Below are positions 7,033 through 17,704 of a stretch of DNA of 64,000 nucleotides, piece by piece. Source of the stretch: JAXMCI01 sp046349435 (lineage in GTDB: Bacteria; Pseudomonadota; Alphaproteobacteria; Dongiales; Dongiaceae); contig JAXMCI010000006.1 in the NCBI GenBank assembly GCA_046349435.1, positions 177,180 to 241,179 on the forward strand, written 5' to 3'. Made by a program: the position numbers and the translations under genes. The notes beneath the pieces are model-generated. The model saw only the letters and a list, made by a program, of their open reading frames with translations. It searched no databases and was not told where the DNA came from. Within the stretch, counting starts at the first letter, position 1. Each line of letters starts with the position of its first letter.

Positions 7033-8067
7033 TCAGTACTGGCAGATCAGCCGGCCGTTGTCGTTGGCCACCTTGTTGTTGTTGCACTGGCGGTAGTTGA
7101 GCGAGCTGTCGCGCCAGCCGCCGTCCCGACGCTGGCAGCTGGCGTAGAGCGTGTTGCCCTGGACGTAGCTGTTGCGGCAGGTCTGCTGCCAGCTGCCGCC
7201 CGGCATCTGGCCGCCGCCGCCATTGTAGTCGCTCTCGCAGACCAGCTGGCCGTTGTCGTTGGCCACCTTCCAGTTGTTGCACTGGCGGTAGTTGATCGAG
7301 GTGTCGCGCCAGCCGCCGTTCATCTTCTGGCAGCTGGCGTAGAGCGTGTTGCCCTGGACGTTGCTGTTGCGGCAGGTCTGCTGCCAGCTGCCGCCCGGCA
7401 TCTGGCCGCCGCCGCCGTTGTAGTCGTTCTCGCAGACCAGCCGGCCGTTGTCGTTAGCCACGGCGTTGTTGCTGCACTGGCGGTAGTTGATCGAGCTGTC
7501 GCGCCAGCTGCCGTTCGACCGCTGGCAGCTGGCATAGAGCGTGCCGCCCTGGACGCTGCTGTTGCGGCAGGTCTGCTGCCAGCTGCCGCCCGGCATCCTG
7601 CCGTTGTTGCCGTTGCGCTCGCACACCAGGTTGCCGTTGTCGTTGGCGACGGCGTTGCCCTGGCAGCGCGACGGATCGATCGAGGACTGGCGCGTGCTGC
7701 CGTCCATGCGCTGGCAATCGGCGCGCAGCTCGCCGTTCTTCATCCTGGCGTTGCGGCAGCTTTGCGACCAGCTGCCCGGGGGCATCGACCCGTTGTAGTT
7801 GCCGTTGTTGCCGTTGTTGTAGTCGTAGTCGCAGACCAGGTAGCCCTGGTCGTTGGCCACCGCGTTGCCTGGGCAGCGGGTGAAATCGATCGAGGTCCAG
7901 CGCTTGTCGCCGCTGCTGGAGCGGCACTGCGCGGTCAGCACGTTGCCGACCACCGTGGCGCCGCTGCAGCTGCCGCTCCAGCTGCCGGGCGGCAGCTGCT
8001 TGGCTTCGGCAGGCAGGCAGGCTACGGCAAGCAGCAGGGCCAATCCCAGCAGCAGCGTACGAATCAT
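7033..8067 (-). CDS. Secreted protein with five tandem CVNH (cyanovirin-N homology) repeats
   Basis: A 344-residue exported protein. ATG at 8067 is chosen because a GGGGGG ribosome-binding stretch precedes it. The signal peptide is MIRTLLLGLALLLAVACLPAEA. The rest is five repeats of about 60-68 residues. Each opens PGSWxxxC, continues with LxAxCQ and a xSI(N/D) strand, and closes NxxGxLVC. This matches the CVNH lectin-like family, which binds oligomannose glycans in characterised members. Repeats 3 to 5 are nearly identical and joined by NDYNGGGGQ-type Gly/Asn linkers. Each repeat has four cysteines, suggesting two disulfides. A likely role is periplasmic or extracellular carbohydrate binding; the ligand is unknown. 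Confidence 0.85.
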   Translation of the reverse strand: MIRTLLLGLALLLAVACLPAEAKQLPPGSWSGSCSGATVVGNVLTAQCRSSSGDKRWTSIDFTRCPGNAVANDQGYLVCDYDYNNGNNGNYNGSMPPGSWSQSCRNARMKNGELRADCQRMDGSTRQSSIDPSRCQGNAVANDNGNLVCERNGNNGRMPGGSWQQTCRNSSVQGGTLYASCQRSNGSWRDSSINYRQCSNNAVANDNGRLVCENDYNGGGGQMPGGSWQQTCRNSNVQGNTLYASCQKMNGGWRDTSINYRQCNNWKVANDNGQLVCESDYNGGGGQMPGGSWQQTCRNSYVQGNTLYASCQRRDGGWRDSSLNYRQCNNNKVANDNGRLICQY

Positions 8068-8104
8068 CGGTCCCCCCATTTCTGACGACTTCGAGCCGCG
8101 ATCC

Positions 8105-8632
8105 TCAGCCGAGGGCGCGGTCGAGCCTCCGGCGCATGTCGCTCAGCTCTTCGATGACGGTCTGCAGGGCACGGCGCCGCTCCGGATCGAGCGGCATGCC
8201 GAGCCCGAGATCGAGCTGCGGCGCCGGCGGCTTGCCGGCCGGCGTCGATGGTCCGGGCCCCGGCGCCGCCGCGGGCGGCACGCCGTCGGGCGGCGCCTCG
8301 GCGCGGGTCTTCAGCCCGCCCTCACGCATCAGACGCTGCACACCCTTGATGGTGTAGCCCTCGTCATAGAGCAGGCCGCGGATGCTGCGCAGCAGCTCGA
8401 CATCCTCAGGCCGGTAGTAGCGCCGGCCGCCGCCGCGCTTCAGCGGCTTCACCTGGGTGAACTTGGTCTCCCAGAAGCGCAGCACGTGCTGCGGCACGTC
8501 GAGATCGTCGGCGACCTCGCTGATGGTGCGGAAGGCCGCCGCCGACTTCTCGACGCGGCGGCCCGCCGCCGGCGTCGCGGCCGGCTCCGGCGATTCGTCC
8601 GTCTCGCGTTCCATCTTCGGCACGCCGCTCAT
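8105..8632 (-). CDS. MerR family transcriptional regulator
   Basis: A 175-residue protein. Residues about 35-105 form a MerR winged helix-turn-helix beginning FRTISEVADDLDVPQHVLRF, with the wing RRYYRPEDVELL. A Pro/Ala-rich linker and a C-terminal helix ending SDMRRRLDRALG follow. It lacks the cysteines of metal-sensing MerR proteins. This regulator is regularly found directly after ihfA in alphaproteobacteria. Its ATG overlaps the ihfA stop in an ATGA (8629-8632), so it is translationally coupled to ihfA. The target genes are unknown. Confidence 0.9.
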   Translation of the reverse strand: MSGVPKMERETDESPEPAATPAAGRRVEKSAAAFRTISEVADDLDVPQHVLRFWETKFTQVKPLKRGGGRRYYRPEDVELLRSIRGLLYDEGYTIKGVQRLMREGGLKTRAEAPPDGVPPAAAPGPGPSTPAGKPPAPQLDLGLGMPLDPERRRALQTVIEELSDMRRRLDRALG

Positions 8633-8937
8633 GCGCCGGCCTCCGCCACCCCGTTGATGCGATCCTTGAGCACGTGCGAGGCGCGGAAGACGAGCACCCG
8701 CCGCGGCCCGATCGGCACTTCCTCCCCGGTCTTCGGGTTGCGCCCGACGCGCTGTCCCTTCTGCCGGACGAAGAAGCTGCCGAACGAGGAGATCTTCACC
8801 GTCTCGCCGCGCGACAGCGCGTCCGAGAGCTCGCGCAGCACCGTCTCGACGAGATCGGCCGATTCGTTGCGCGACAGCCCGACCTCCTGGTAGACGGCCT
8901 CGCTGAGCTGCGCCCTCGTAACCGTACCCTCTGACAT
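8629..8937 (-). CDS. ihfA: Integration host factor subunit alpha
   Basis: A 102-residue HU/IHF-family nucleoid protein that heterodimerises with IHF beta and bends DNA sharply. The start is MSEGTVTRAQL. The conserved core is present: the helical base ESADLVETVL, the strand VKISSFGSFFVR, and GRNPKTGEEVPI, whose proline intercalates at the kink; it ends at FRASHVLKDRI. A GTG two codons upstream is possible, but the ATG has GGTAGGGGG at good distance. It overlaps merR and follows fabH after about 108 bases with a candidate promoter. Confidence 0.95.
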   Translation of the reverse strand: MSEGTVTRAQLSEAVYQEVGLSRNESADLVETVLRELSDALSRGETVKISSFGSFFVRQKGQRVGRNPKTGEEVPIGPRRVLVFRASHVLKDRINGVAEAGA

Positions 8938-8961
8938 CCCCACCCCCTACCACCGGACGGC

Positions 8962-8990
8962 AGGGTAATCCGGGCGGGTTATTGCGTCAA
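8962..8990 (-). promoter_or_regulatory. Candidate promoter upstream of ihfA
   Basis: On the minus strand TTGACG and AGGGTA-complement TACCCT are spaced 17 bases, 25 bases upstream of the ihfA start. The -35 box is good and the -10 box weak. Confidence 0.35.
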
Positions 8991-9045
8991 TTACAGCGGG
9001 ATGGCGGGGATCGCTCACCCGATCTCGGGAGCCGCCGCCGGGGGC

Positions 9046-10020
9046 TCACCAGCGGATCAGCGCCGAGCCCCAGGTGAAGCCGCCGCCCATCGCCTCGGTC
9101 AGCACGAGATGGCCGGGCCGGATGCGGCCGTCGCCCGAGGCCTCGGCCAGGGCCAGCGGGATGGAGGCGGCCGAGGTGTTGGCGTGGCGGTCGACGGTGA
9201 CCACCACCTTCTCCGGCGGCAGGCCCAGGCGCTGGCCCATGCTGTCGATGATCCGCCGGTTGGCCTGGTGCGGCACCAGCCAGTCGACCGCGCCGGGCTC
9301 GATGCGGTTGACGGCGATCGCCTTGTCGATCGCCTCGGCCATCTTGGTGACGGCATGGCGGAAGACCTCGCGGCCATGCATGCGGACATGCCCCACCGTC
9401 CGGGTCGAGGACGGGCCGCCATCGACATAGAGCTGATCGCGGTAGCGGCCGTCGGAGTAGATGTGGGTCGAGAGCACGCCGCGATCGGCGGTCGTGCCGG
9501 CGCCCTCGGCGGCCTGCAGCACGAGCGCGCCGGCGCCGTCGCCGAACAGGACGCAGGTGTTGCGGTCCTCCCAGTCGAGGATGCGCGAGAAGGTCTCGGC
9601 GCCGATCACCAGCACGGTCCGGGCCTGGCCGGCGCGGATGAAGTTGTCGGCGACGGCGAGCGCGAAGACGAAGCCCGAGCACACCGCCTGGACGTCGAAG
9701 GCGGCGCCGTGATGCATGCCGAGCGCCGCCTGCACGGCGACCGCGGTCGCCGGGAAGGTGTCGTCCGGCGTCGTCGTCGCCAGCACGATGAGATCGAGCG
9801 CGTCGGCCGGCAGCCCGGCCTTGGCGAGCGCCGCCTCGGCCGCGCGGGTGGCAAGGTGCGAGGTCTTCTCGCCCTCGGCGGCGATGTGGCGCTGGCGGAT
9901 GCCGGTGCGCTGGGCGATCCAGGCGTCGTTGGTCTCGATCCGGCGGGCCAGCTCGTCGTTGGTCAGCACGTGCTGCGGCAGGTAGGCGCCGCAGCCGGCC
10001 ACCACGGAACGGATCGGCAT
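9046..10020 (-). CDS. fabH: 3-oxoacyl-[acyl-carrier-protein] synthase III
   Basis: A 324-residue thiolase-fold enzyme that starts fatty acid synthesis by condensing acetyl-CoA with malonyl-ACP in the cytoplasm. The triad is visible: Cys114 in QAVCSGFVFA, His251 in VPHQANRRI and Asn281 in RHANTSAASI. GGGFTWGSALIRW near the C-terminus is the classic FabH ending. Length matches the family (about 320). The ATG overlaps the plsX stop codon region by one base, so the two are coupled in the order plsX-fabH. Confidence 0.97.
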   Translation of the reverse strand: MPIRSVVAGCGAYLPQHVLTNDELARRIETNDAWIAQRTGIRQRHIAAEGEKTSHLATRAAEAALAKAGLPADALDLIVLATTTPDDTFPATAVAVQAALGMHHGAAFDVQAVCSGFVFALAVADNFIRAGQARTVLVIGAETFSRILDWEDRNTCVLFGDGAGALVLQAAEGAGTTADRGVLSTHIYSDGRYRDQLYVDGGPSSTRTVGHVRMHGREVFRHAVTKMAEAIDKAIAVNRIEPGAVDWLVPHQANRRIIDSMGQRLGLPPEKVVVTVDRHANTSAASIPLALAEASGDGRIRPGHLVLTEAMGGGFTWGSALIRW

Positions 10021-11069
10021 CAGACGGTCGCCGCCAGCGGGTTGGTCGCGGCGTGGCTGGTCAGGTGGGCGAAGTCGTCGCGGATCTTGTCGATCGCGCC
10101 GTGCAGGACCATGTCGATCGCCACCCCGATGGCGTTGGCGAAGCCGAAGGCATCGGTGCCGCCGTGGCTCTTCACCGCGATGCCGTTGAGGCCGAGGAAG
10201 ATGGCGCCGTTGTAGCGCCGCGGATCGGTCCGGGTGCGCAGCGTGCGCAGCGCCGGCCGGGCCAGGAGATAGCCCAGGCGCGAGAGCAGGGAGCTGCTGA
10301 AGGTCTGCCTGAGGAATTCGCTGTAAAGCTTTACCGTGCCTTCGATCGTCTTGAGCGCGATGTTCCCCGTGAAGCCGTCGGTCACGATCACGTCGACGGT
10401 CCCCTTGGCGATGTCGTCGCCCTCGACGAAGCCGTGGAAGTGGCCGGGCATGGTGGCCTCGCGCAGGATGGCGTGGGCCTCGCGCAGCGCCTCGTAGCCC
10501 TTGACGTCCTCGGAGCCGACATTGAGCAGCCCGACGCTCGGCTCGAGCACGCCCAGCACGGTGCGGGCGAAGACGTTGCCCATCACCGCGAACTCGACCA
10601 GGTTGTTGGCGCCGCATTGCAGGTTGGCGCCGAGGTCGAGCATCACGCTCTCGGCGCGCAGCGTCGGGAAGAAGGAGGCGATGGCCGGCCGGTCGATGCC
10701 CGGCATGGTCTTCAGCACGAACTTCGCCATCGCCATCAGCGCGCCGGTGTTGCCGGCCGAGACCACGCCGGAGGCCTCGCCCTCGCGCACCGAGTCGATC
10801 GCCAGCCGCATGCTGGTGCCGCGGCCGGAGCGCAGCACCGCCGACGGCTTGTCCTCGGGCCGCACCTCCTGGTCGGCATGGCGCAGGCTGCTGACCTTGT
10901 CGAGCTGCGGCAGCTTGGCCAGCACCGGCCGCAGCCGGCCCTCGTCGCCGAAGAACAGGAACCGCGCCTGGGGAAAGCGCTGGCGCGCGATGTTCGCGCC
11001 GCGCAGCACCATGTCCGGCCCGCGGTCGCCCCCCATGGCGTCGAGGGCGATCGTCAGCTCGTCGCTCAA
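10020..11069 (-). CDS. plsX: Phosphate acyltransferase PlsX
   Basis: A 349-residue enzyme that converts acyl-ACP to acyl-phosphate for phospholipid synthesis. The conserved N-terminal ALDAMGGDRGP, then VSAGNTGALMA, DLGANLQCGANNL and GFTGNIALK in the C-terminal half, are all PlsX signatures. The start is taken as TTG (LSDELTIA) because no ATG or GTG lies upstream of the AMGGD motif without running into rpmF. The Shine-Dalgarno is weak. It lies between rpmF and fabH in the usual order, and its expression is likely coupled to fabH. Confidence 0.95.
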   Translation of the reverse strand: MSDELTIALDAMGGDRGPDMVLRGANIARQRFPQARFLFFGDEGRLRPVLAKLPQLDKVSSLRHADQEVRPEDKPSAVLRSGRGTSMRLAIDSVREGEASGVVSAGNTGALMAMAKFVLKTMPGIDRPAIASFFPTLRAESVMLDLGANLQCGANNLVEFAVMGNVFARTVLGVLEPSVGLLNVGSEDVKGYEALREAHAILREATMPGHFHGFVEGDDIAKGTVDVIVTDGFTGNIALKTIEGTVKLYSEFLRQTFSSSLLSRLGYLLARPALRTLRTRTDPRRYNGAIFLGLNGIAVKSHGGTDAFGFANAIGVAIDMVLHGAIDKIRDDFAHLTSHAATNPLAATV

Positions 11070-11107
11070 GGTCGGGCGATCCCGCCGGTCGCGGGCATCG
11101 AAGGGCT

Positions 11108-11287
11108 CTAGGCCGCCGGGGCGGCGACTTCGCGCCCGTCGTAGTAGCCGCAGGAGCCGCAGAGGTGGTGCGGCCGCTTCTGCTCGCCGCAGTTCGGGCA
11201 CTCGATCGAGGTCACCGGCTTCAGCGCATGGTGCGACCGCCGCATGTTGCGCCGCGACTTCGATGTCTTCTTCTTGGGAACGGCCAT
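11108..11287 (-). CDS. rpmF: 50S ribosomal protein L32
   Basis: A 59-residue protein reading MAVPKKKTSKSRRNMRRSHH at its N-terminus, the invariant start of L32. The zinc-ribbon pairs are C-P-N-C and C-G-S-C near residues 30 and 44. It ends GREVAAPAA before TAG. It sits between the DUF177 gene and plsX, as in most proteobacteria, where the YceD/L32/PlsX genes are co-transcribed. Confidence 0.97.
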   Translation of the reverse strand: MAVPKKKTSKSRRNMRRSHHALKPVTSIECPNCGEQKRPHHLCGSCGYYDGREVAAPAA

Positions 11288-11373
11288 CTTGCTCTCTCGA
11301 TGTCAGGGCGCCGGTCAAGGCGCCGAGTTCTAGCCAACTTCACCGGCAGCGGCAAGCGCCACCGCCCCCTGGA

Positions 11374-11895
11374 TCAGCCCCGCGGCCGCAGCTTGCGGAG
11401 CACCCCGAACGGGCTCTCCGGCTCGCTCTCCGGCAACACCGTGCCGAGGTCGACGCCGGCGGCCCGCGGATAGGGATCGAGCGCCAGCGCGAGCTGCTGG
11501 GCGACGATCTCGCCGACATCGACCGGCCCGTCGCCGAGCGGCTCGGGGGGGTCGTCGGCCTCCGGGTCGATCACCACCTCGCGGTCCTCGGCGGCGACGC
11601 CGCGCATGAACCGCAGGGTGAAGCTCTCCGTCAGCTCCGCCGGCACCGGATCCAGCGTCACCACGCAGGGCTGGGCCAGGCTCGCCTCGAGCACGCCGTC
11701 GAGCCGGACCAGGTCGCCCGCCTGGCGCCGCCAGGTGAGTGTCGCGACGAGACGCCCGAGCGACAGCAGCCCGAAACGACGGGCGAGCGCCGCGCGCTCG
11801 TCCTGGTTCGCCTCGATGCTCCAGCTCTGGGGCGTCTCGGTCGCCCGATCCAGGGCCGCCAGTCGCGAGAATTCCGGTGGCGCTGCATCCTGCAT
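11374..11895 (-). CDS. DUF177/YceD family protein (23S rRNA accumulation)
   Basis: A 173-residue protein with the DUF177 pattern in its second half: QPCVVTLDPVPAELTESFTL, an acidic stretch DPEADDPPEPLGDGPVDVGE, then the conserved IVAQQLALALDPYPRA. Homologues (YceD) support large ribosomal subunit RNA accumulation and are nearly always adjacent to rpmF, as here (86 bases upstream of it on the same strand). The alphaproteobacterial form lacks the CxxC of some members; a single Cys is in QPCVV. Confidence 0.9.
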   Translation of the reverse strand: MQDAAPPEFSRLAALDRATETPQSWSIEANQDERAALARRFGLLSLGRLVATLTWRRQAGDLVRLDGVLEASLAQPCVVTLDPVPAELTESFTLRFMRGVAAEDREVVIDPEADDPPEPLGDGPVDVGEIVAQQLALALDPYPRAAGVDLGTVLPESEPESPFGVLRKLRPRG

Positions 11896-11969
11896 TGCCG
11901 CGCTCCGCTCCTCCAGCTCCCGGCAGGGCGGCGCACCATAGGGACGCGCAGCCGCCGGGTCAAGAACGT

Positions 11970-12524
11970 TCAGGTCAGTCCGGGGTCCGGTCCGGGCAGC
12001 TCGGCGGGACCGAAATCGACCGCCCCCTGGCAGAGCCGCGCGACCGGCTGGGCCGCGAGGCGGGCCGCCACCGCCCGCATATAGGCGGCCATGCCGCCGA
12101 CCGCAGCCTCGGACGGGCTGGCCACCGTGCCGAACAGGTTGCGCCGCAGCGCCGACGCCAGGCTGGCCGGCCCTTCGGCGAGGCCCGCGTCATAGGCCGC
12201 AATCCGGCCGTAGAAGCCGGTTGCCATCTGCTTCACCCGGCGGCCGACGCCGAGATCGCCCGCCCCCATCTCGCGCAGGCTGTGGTCCATGTCGACGAAC
12301 ATCAGGTCGAACAGCTCCTGGGCGAGCTCGGCCGTCTCCGCCCCGCCCTCCTTCAACCGGCGGAGCAGCAGGTGGGCATGCAGCGCGACCATCTCGAATC
12401 GCCCGTCGACCGTGTCCGGCACCTCGCCCTCGAGGAAGAAGACGGGCTGGCGCGACTGCGCCACCACGGCCTCGTAGAGGCGCCGCGCCGGCTCCGCCGC
12501 CGGCCGCCGAAACCACCGTTTCAT
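11970..12524 (-). CDS. Ubiquinol-cytochrome c chaperone family protein
   Basis: A 184-residue, mostly helical protein resembling the CBP3/UQCC1-type chaperones that help assemble cytochrome bc1. The family core is visible in RLYEAVVAQSRQPVFF, FEMVALHAHLLLRRL, ELFDLMFVDMDHSLREMGAG and VKQMATGFYGRIAAYDAGL. The start MKRWFRRP is preferred over an ATG ten codons upstream because AAGGG lies closer to it. Its position, upstream of DUF177 and divergent from bamE, is the standard alphaproteobacterial arrangement. Confidence 0.88.
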   Translation of the reverse strand: MKRWFRRPAAEPARRLYEAVVAQSRQPVFFLEGEVPDTVDGRFEMVALHAHLLLRRLKEGGAETAELAQELFDLMFVDMDHSLREMGAGDLGVGRRVKQMATGFYGRIAAYDAGLAEGPASLASALRRNLFGTVASPSEAAVGGMAAYMRAVAARLAAQPVARLCQGAVDFGPAELPGPDPGLT

Positions 12525-12646
12525 CAAACCCTTGCGCTGCGTCGTGTAGCCCATGCCGGGAGCCGGCCCGCGGCTTGACTTCGGCAGATCGCCGGTGCCA
12601 AGGTGCCGCCGTTTCCGCCGTTGTGACATAGGACATCGGCAGGGGG

Positions 12647-13135
12647 ATGACAATGCAAGCGAAGCGCGTACGAGTGGCGCGGGCGGCGTCGCCGATCACG
12701 CTGCTGCTGGCAGGCGGGCTGCTGGCGGTCGGGCTCGCAGGCTGCGCGCCGAAGGTCGACCAGCGCGGCAACCTGCCCGATCCGGACGACGTGCTGGCGA
12801 TCCAGCCGGGCATCGACGACAAGGCCAAGGTCTTCCAGCTGCTCGGCTCGCCGTCGACCGCCGGCACCTTCGACGACAAGATCTGGTACTACATCAGCAA
12901 GAAGACGGAGCAGATGGCCTTCCTCGATCCCGAGGTCCTCGACCAGGAGGTGCTCGAGATCAAGTTCGACGATGGCGGCATCGTCAAGGACATGCGGCTC
13001 TACGGCATCGAGGACGGCAAGGAGGTCGACCCGGTGTCGCGGGTCACCCCGACCGGCGGCCAGGAGCTGACCTTCATGAAGCAGCTGCTCGGCAATATCG
13101 GGCGCTTCAACAACAACGACAGCAGCGGGAAGTAG
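12647..13135 (+). CDS. bamE: Outer membrane assembly lipoprotein BamE (SmpA/OmlA domain)
   Basis: A 162-residue precursor with an N-terminal hydrophobic stretch and lipobox LAGC (Cys near residue 33), so it should be a lipoprotein anchored to the outer membrane. The SmpA/OmlA domain shows the ordered pieces IQPGIDDKAKVFQLLGSPST, DDKIWYYISKK and LEIKFDDGGIVKD. BamE stabilises the BAM machine that inserts beta-barrel proteins. An AGGGGG Shine-Dalgarno lies just before the ATG. It is transcribed divergently from the cytochrome c chaperone gene and is followed by a strong terminator. Confidence 0.93.
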   Translation: MTMQAKRVRVARAASPITLLLAGGLLAVGLAGCAPKVDQRGNLPDPDDVLAIQPGIDDKAKVFQLLGSPSTAGTFDDKIWYYISKKTEQMAFLDPEVLDQEVLEIKFDDGGIVKDMRLYGIEDGKEVDPVSRVTPTGGQELTFMKQLLGNIGRFNNNDSSGK

Positions 13136-13188
13136 GCCGCGGCCGGCGAGGCCGGCGGCCAGCCCGCCTACCGCAACCCGGCAATGAC

Positions 13189-13220
13189 AAAGGCCCCGGC
13201 GGTCGCCCGCCGGGGCCTTT
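13189..13220. terminator. Bidirectional rho-independent terminator
   Basis: A 14-bp stem AAAGGCCCCGGCGG/CCGCCGGGGCCTTT with a 4-base loop. The A and T ends serve both converging genes, bamE and hppA. Confidence 0.85.
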
Positions 13221-13268
13221 CTCTTGCGACCGGTCTCGGCGACCGGTCTCCTGACGCGGCCGGGCCGG

Positions 13269-15347
<2,079 letters not shown>

Positions 15348-15595
15348 CGTGGTCCTTCCGTTGAGGCTTGCCCGCGAGGCGCCGAAATGGCCTCGCGCGG
15401 CCGCGACGACCCCTCATCGCGGCGCAAAAAGCGGCCGGACCATAAGGGATTCACCGGTCGGACGCAATCGTCTCGGCCAGCGCGAGGGCGCCCGCGCGGC
15501 GCCTTCCCGGCAAGCTCGGCGAGGCCGTCCAGCCGCCCGCTTGCGCGCTGCATGACACCCGCCGGCGGACCGGGCTACCATCCGACCGGGGAACG

Positions 15596-16564
15596 ATGGG
15601 GGCTTCGTTGTCGCTGCGGAGGGGGCTGGCCGGCGCGCTCGCGCTGGCCATCATGGTATTGGTGGCCGCCGGCGCGCGGGCCGCCGACCTGCCGGCGGTC
15701 GGGACCAGCCTGACCGACCGCCTGCTGCTGCTCGGGCGGCCGGTTCCGCTGCCGGCCGGCGCCTGGGACGTTCTGGGGACCGGCTTCGGCCGGGTGGACG
15801 GGCCCAGCCCGGGCCCCTACGGCGCGCTGGTCGGCGTCATGCTGGTGCATCGCGGCAACCAGGGCATCGACGGCATCGTCCTGGCCGCGACCAACGCGCT
15901 GCCGGTCGAGGGCGGCTGGGGCCCGGCGCCGCAGTGCGGCGCCCCCGCGATGGCCTTCGCGACCGAGGTCAAGCAGCTGGCGCAGAACCTGTCCTGCGCC
16001 TTCGTGATGCCCGCGGGCGCCGGGCTGCAGGCGCTGTCCACCTTCCCCGGCTGGGCGGCGGGCGCGGCGGAGGCGGCACGGCGCGGCTGGACGCTGCCGC
16101 CGCAGCCGGTCGTCGCCGGCCTGCGGGCGAGCGACCGCCGCGACGCCGTCGGGGTGCTCTACGGCTTCGCGGCGGACTCGGTCGGGGCGCAGGGCGACCC
16201 GCCCGGCCCGCTCGCGCCGTGGACCGAGGCCGCCGAGCGGCAGCTCGCCGGCGGCCTGCTCGGCGGGACGGCGGCCGGGCCGCTGCCCTGGCCGGGACCG
16301 GACGCGGCGCTGCCCGGCGAGCCCGGCGGCGACGCCGGACGGAGCCGGGTCGCCCTCTACAAGACCGCGACGAATGTCGTGATGCAGACCGGCATCACCT
16401 ACGCGGTCGGGATGTTCCTGACCGGCGACCCCTACAGCTCGGCCGTGCTGTCCTTCTGGCAGGCTGTGACGCATGCCGCCCTGTTCTACGCCAACGAGAT
16501 GTACTGGGAGCGACCCGCGATCCTGCCGGCGATGGCGTTCGTCGCCGGCGAGGGCCGGTCGTGA
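15596..16564 (+). CDS. Exported protein with C-terminal DUF2061-like membrane domain (first paralogue)
   Basis: A 322-residue precursor with a signal peptide at about residues 8-30 (LAGALALAIMVLVAAGARA). The first 230 residues are an unrecognised extracytoplasmic domain with LLGRPVPLPAGAWDVLGTG near its start. The last 60 residues resemble DUF2061: ALYKTATNVVMQTGITYAVG, LTGDPYSSAVLSFWQ and FYANEMYWE, giving two transmembrane helices. DUF2061 is normally a stand-alone small membrane protein, so this is a fusion. The stop overlaps the GTG of the next gene, which encodes a paralogue of the same layout. Function is unknown. Confidence 0.75.
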   Translation: MGASLSLRRGLAGALALAIMVLVAAGARAADLPAVGTSLTDRLLLLGRPVPLPAGAWDVLGTGFGRVDGPSPGPYGALVGVMLVHRGNQGIDGIVLAATNALPVEGGWGPAPQCGAPAMAFATEVKQLAQNLSCAFVMPAGAGLQALSTFPGWAAGAAEAARRGWTLPPQPVVAGLRASDRRDAVGVLYGFAADSVGAQGDPPGPLAPWTEAAERQLAGGLLGGTAAGPLPWPGPDAALPGEPGGDAGRSRVALYKTATNVVMQTGITYAVGMFLTGDPYSSAVLSFWQAVTHAALFYANEMYWERPAILPAMAFVAGEGRS

Positions 16565-17655
16565 GGCTCGGGCTGGCGGTCGCGCTCGGGCTCGCCCTGC
16601 TCGCGGGCGGGGCGGCGGCGCAGACGGCGGAGGGCACGACAACGCTGGCCGGCAAGCAGCTGCCGCTGCCGCCCGGCCGGTGGTAGACGCTCGGCACGGG
16701 CCGGGACGGCCCGGCCGACGCGGCGATCGAGAGCCGGGTCCTGGTCCGCGTCGAGGACGGCGCCGTCGCGGGCATCGTGCTCGCCTTCGCCACCGCGGCG
16801 CCGCGCCAGAAGATCATCGGCGCCTCGGCCCAGTGCGACCGCACCGACATCTATCTCGCCTATACCGCCTACGACACGGCCTATGACGGGCTCTGCGGAT
16901 TCGTCAACCTCGTCCAGCTCAGCCCGTCGGTCGCCGGCCCGCCCGCCTGGGCGGAGGCCCGCGCGGCGATCGCCGCGCGCGGCCTGCGCCTCGGCACGAC
17001 CTGGCTGATGGCGGGCTTCCGGGCCCGCACCCGGGCCCAGGGCCTGGAGGTCCGCTACTATTTCCCGCCACCTGCCCTGGCCCCGCCGGACGGCGACGGC
17101 TGGGCGGAGAGCGCCTGGTCGCCCGCCCGCATCGACGCCGACCCGGCGAAGGCCGCGGCCATCGAGCGCCTGGCGGTGTGGTCGGCCTGGACCCGCGGCT
17201 TCGTCGAGGACGGGCTGCGCGGCCGGCTCGACCCGGCGACGCGGCTGCCCTGGCCCTGGGGCGCCGGCGACCTTGCGCGGGAGCTGATCGAGACGCGGCT
17301 GAAGGTGATCGACAGGCTGGCGGCGGAAGGCGCCATCAGCTCCGCCGCGTACGCGGAGCAGCGGCAGAAGCTCGACGCGATCCGGCTCGCCCCCGAGCGG
17401 GCCGAGACGGCGGTCTGGCTGCACGCCCTGTGGAAGACGGCCACCTACAAGGTGGTCTCGACCCTCGACACGATCGGCGTCACCTATCTGGTGCTGGGCA
17501 GCATCGCCCAGTCCGGCGCCTTCACGCTGATCGGCAACACGGTCCGCCCGGCGGCCAACTACCTGCACGAGGTGATCTGGACCTACTCCGGCTACGGCTA
17601 CGCGCCGCCGGCGCTCGGCAGCACGGATTTCGCCGAGATCGGCCTCGACCAGTAG
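16561..17655 (+). pseudogene. Second DUF2061-fusion paralogue, interrupted by an in-frame TAG
   Basis: The GTG at 16561 overlaps the upstream stop (GTGA) and opens a signal peptide MRLGLAVALGLALLAGGAAA. The frame then reads LAGKQLPLPPGRW, matching LLGRPVPLPAGAW of the first paralogue, and hits TAG at 16684-16686. It continues in the same frame for 323 more codons, ending with a DUF2061-like segment LWKTATYKVV...YLHEVIWTY. Every other part is open, and the alignment with the first copy continues directly after the TAG (TLGTG versus DVLGTG). It is a point nonsense mutation, a sequencing error or a readthrough site. An internal GTG at 16777 could give a 292-residue product without a signal peptide. 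Confidence 0.75.
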
Positions 17656-17704
17656 GCGCGCAGACACCTCGGCGCCCGCCGCGGCCGCGCAAGGAGAAGC
17701 AGGG

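Noticed and set aside
7033..8067. Regularly spaced repeats that might look like a CRISPR array
   Set aside because: The period (about 190-200 bases) and conservation follow codons of the CVNH protein. There are no short palindromic repeats with unique spacers.
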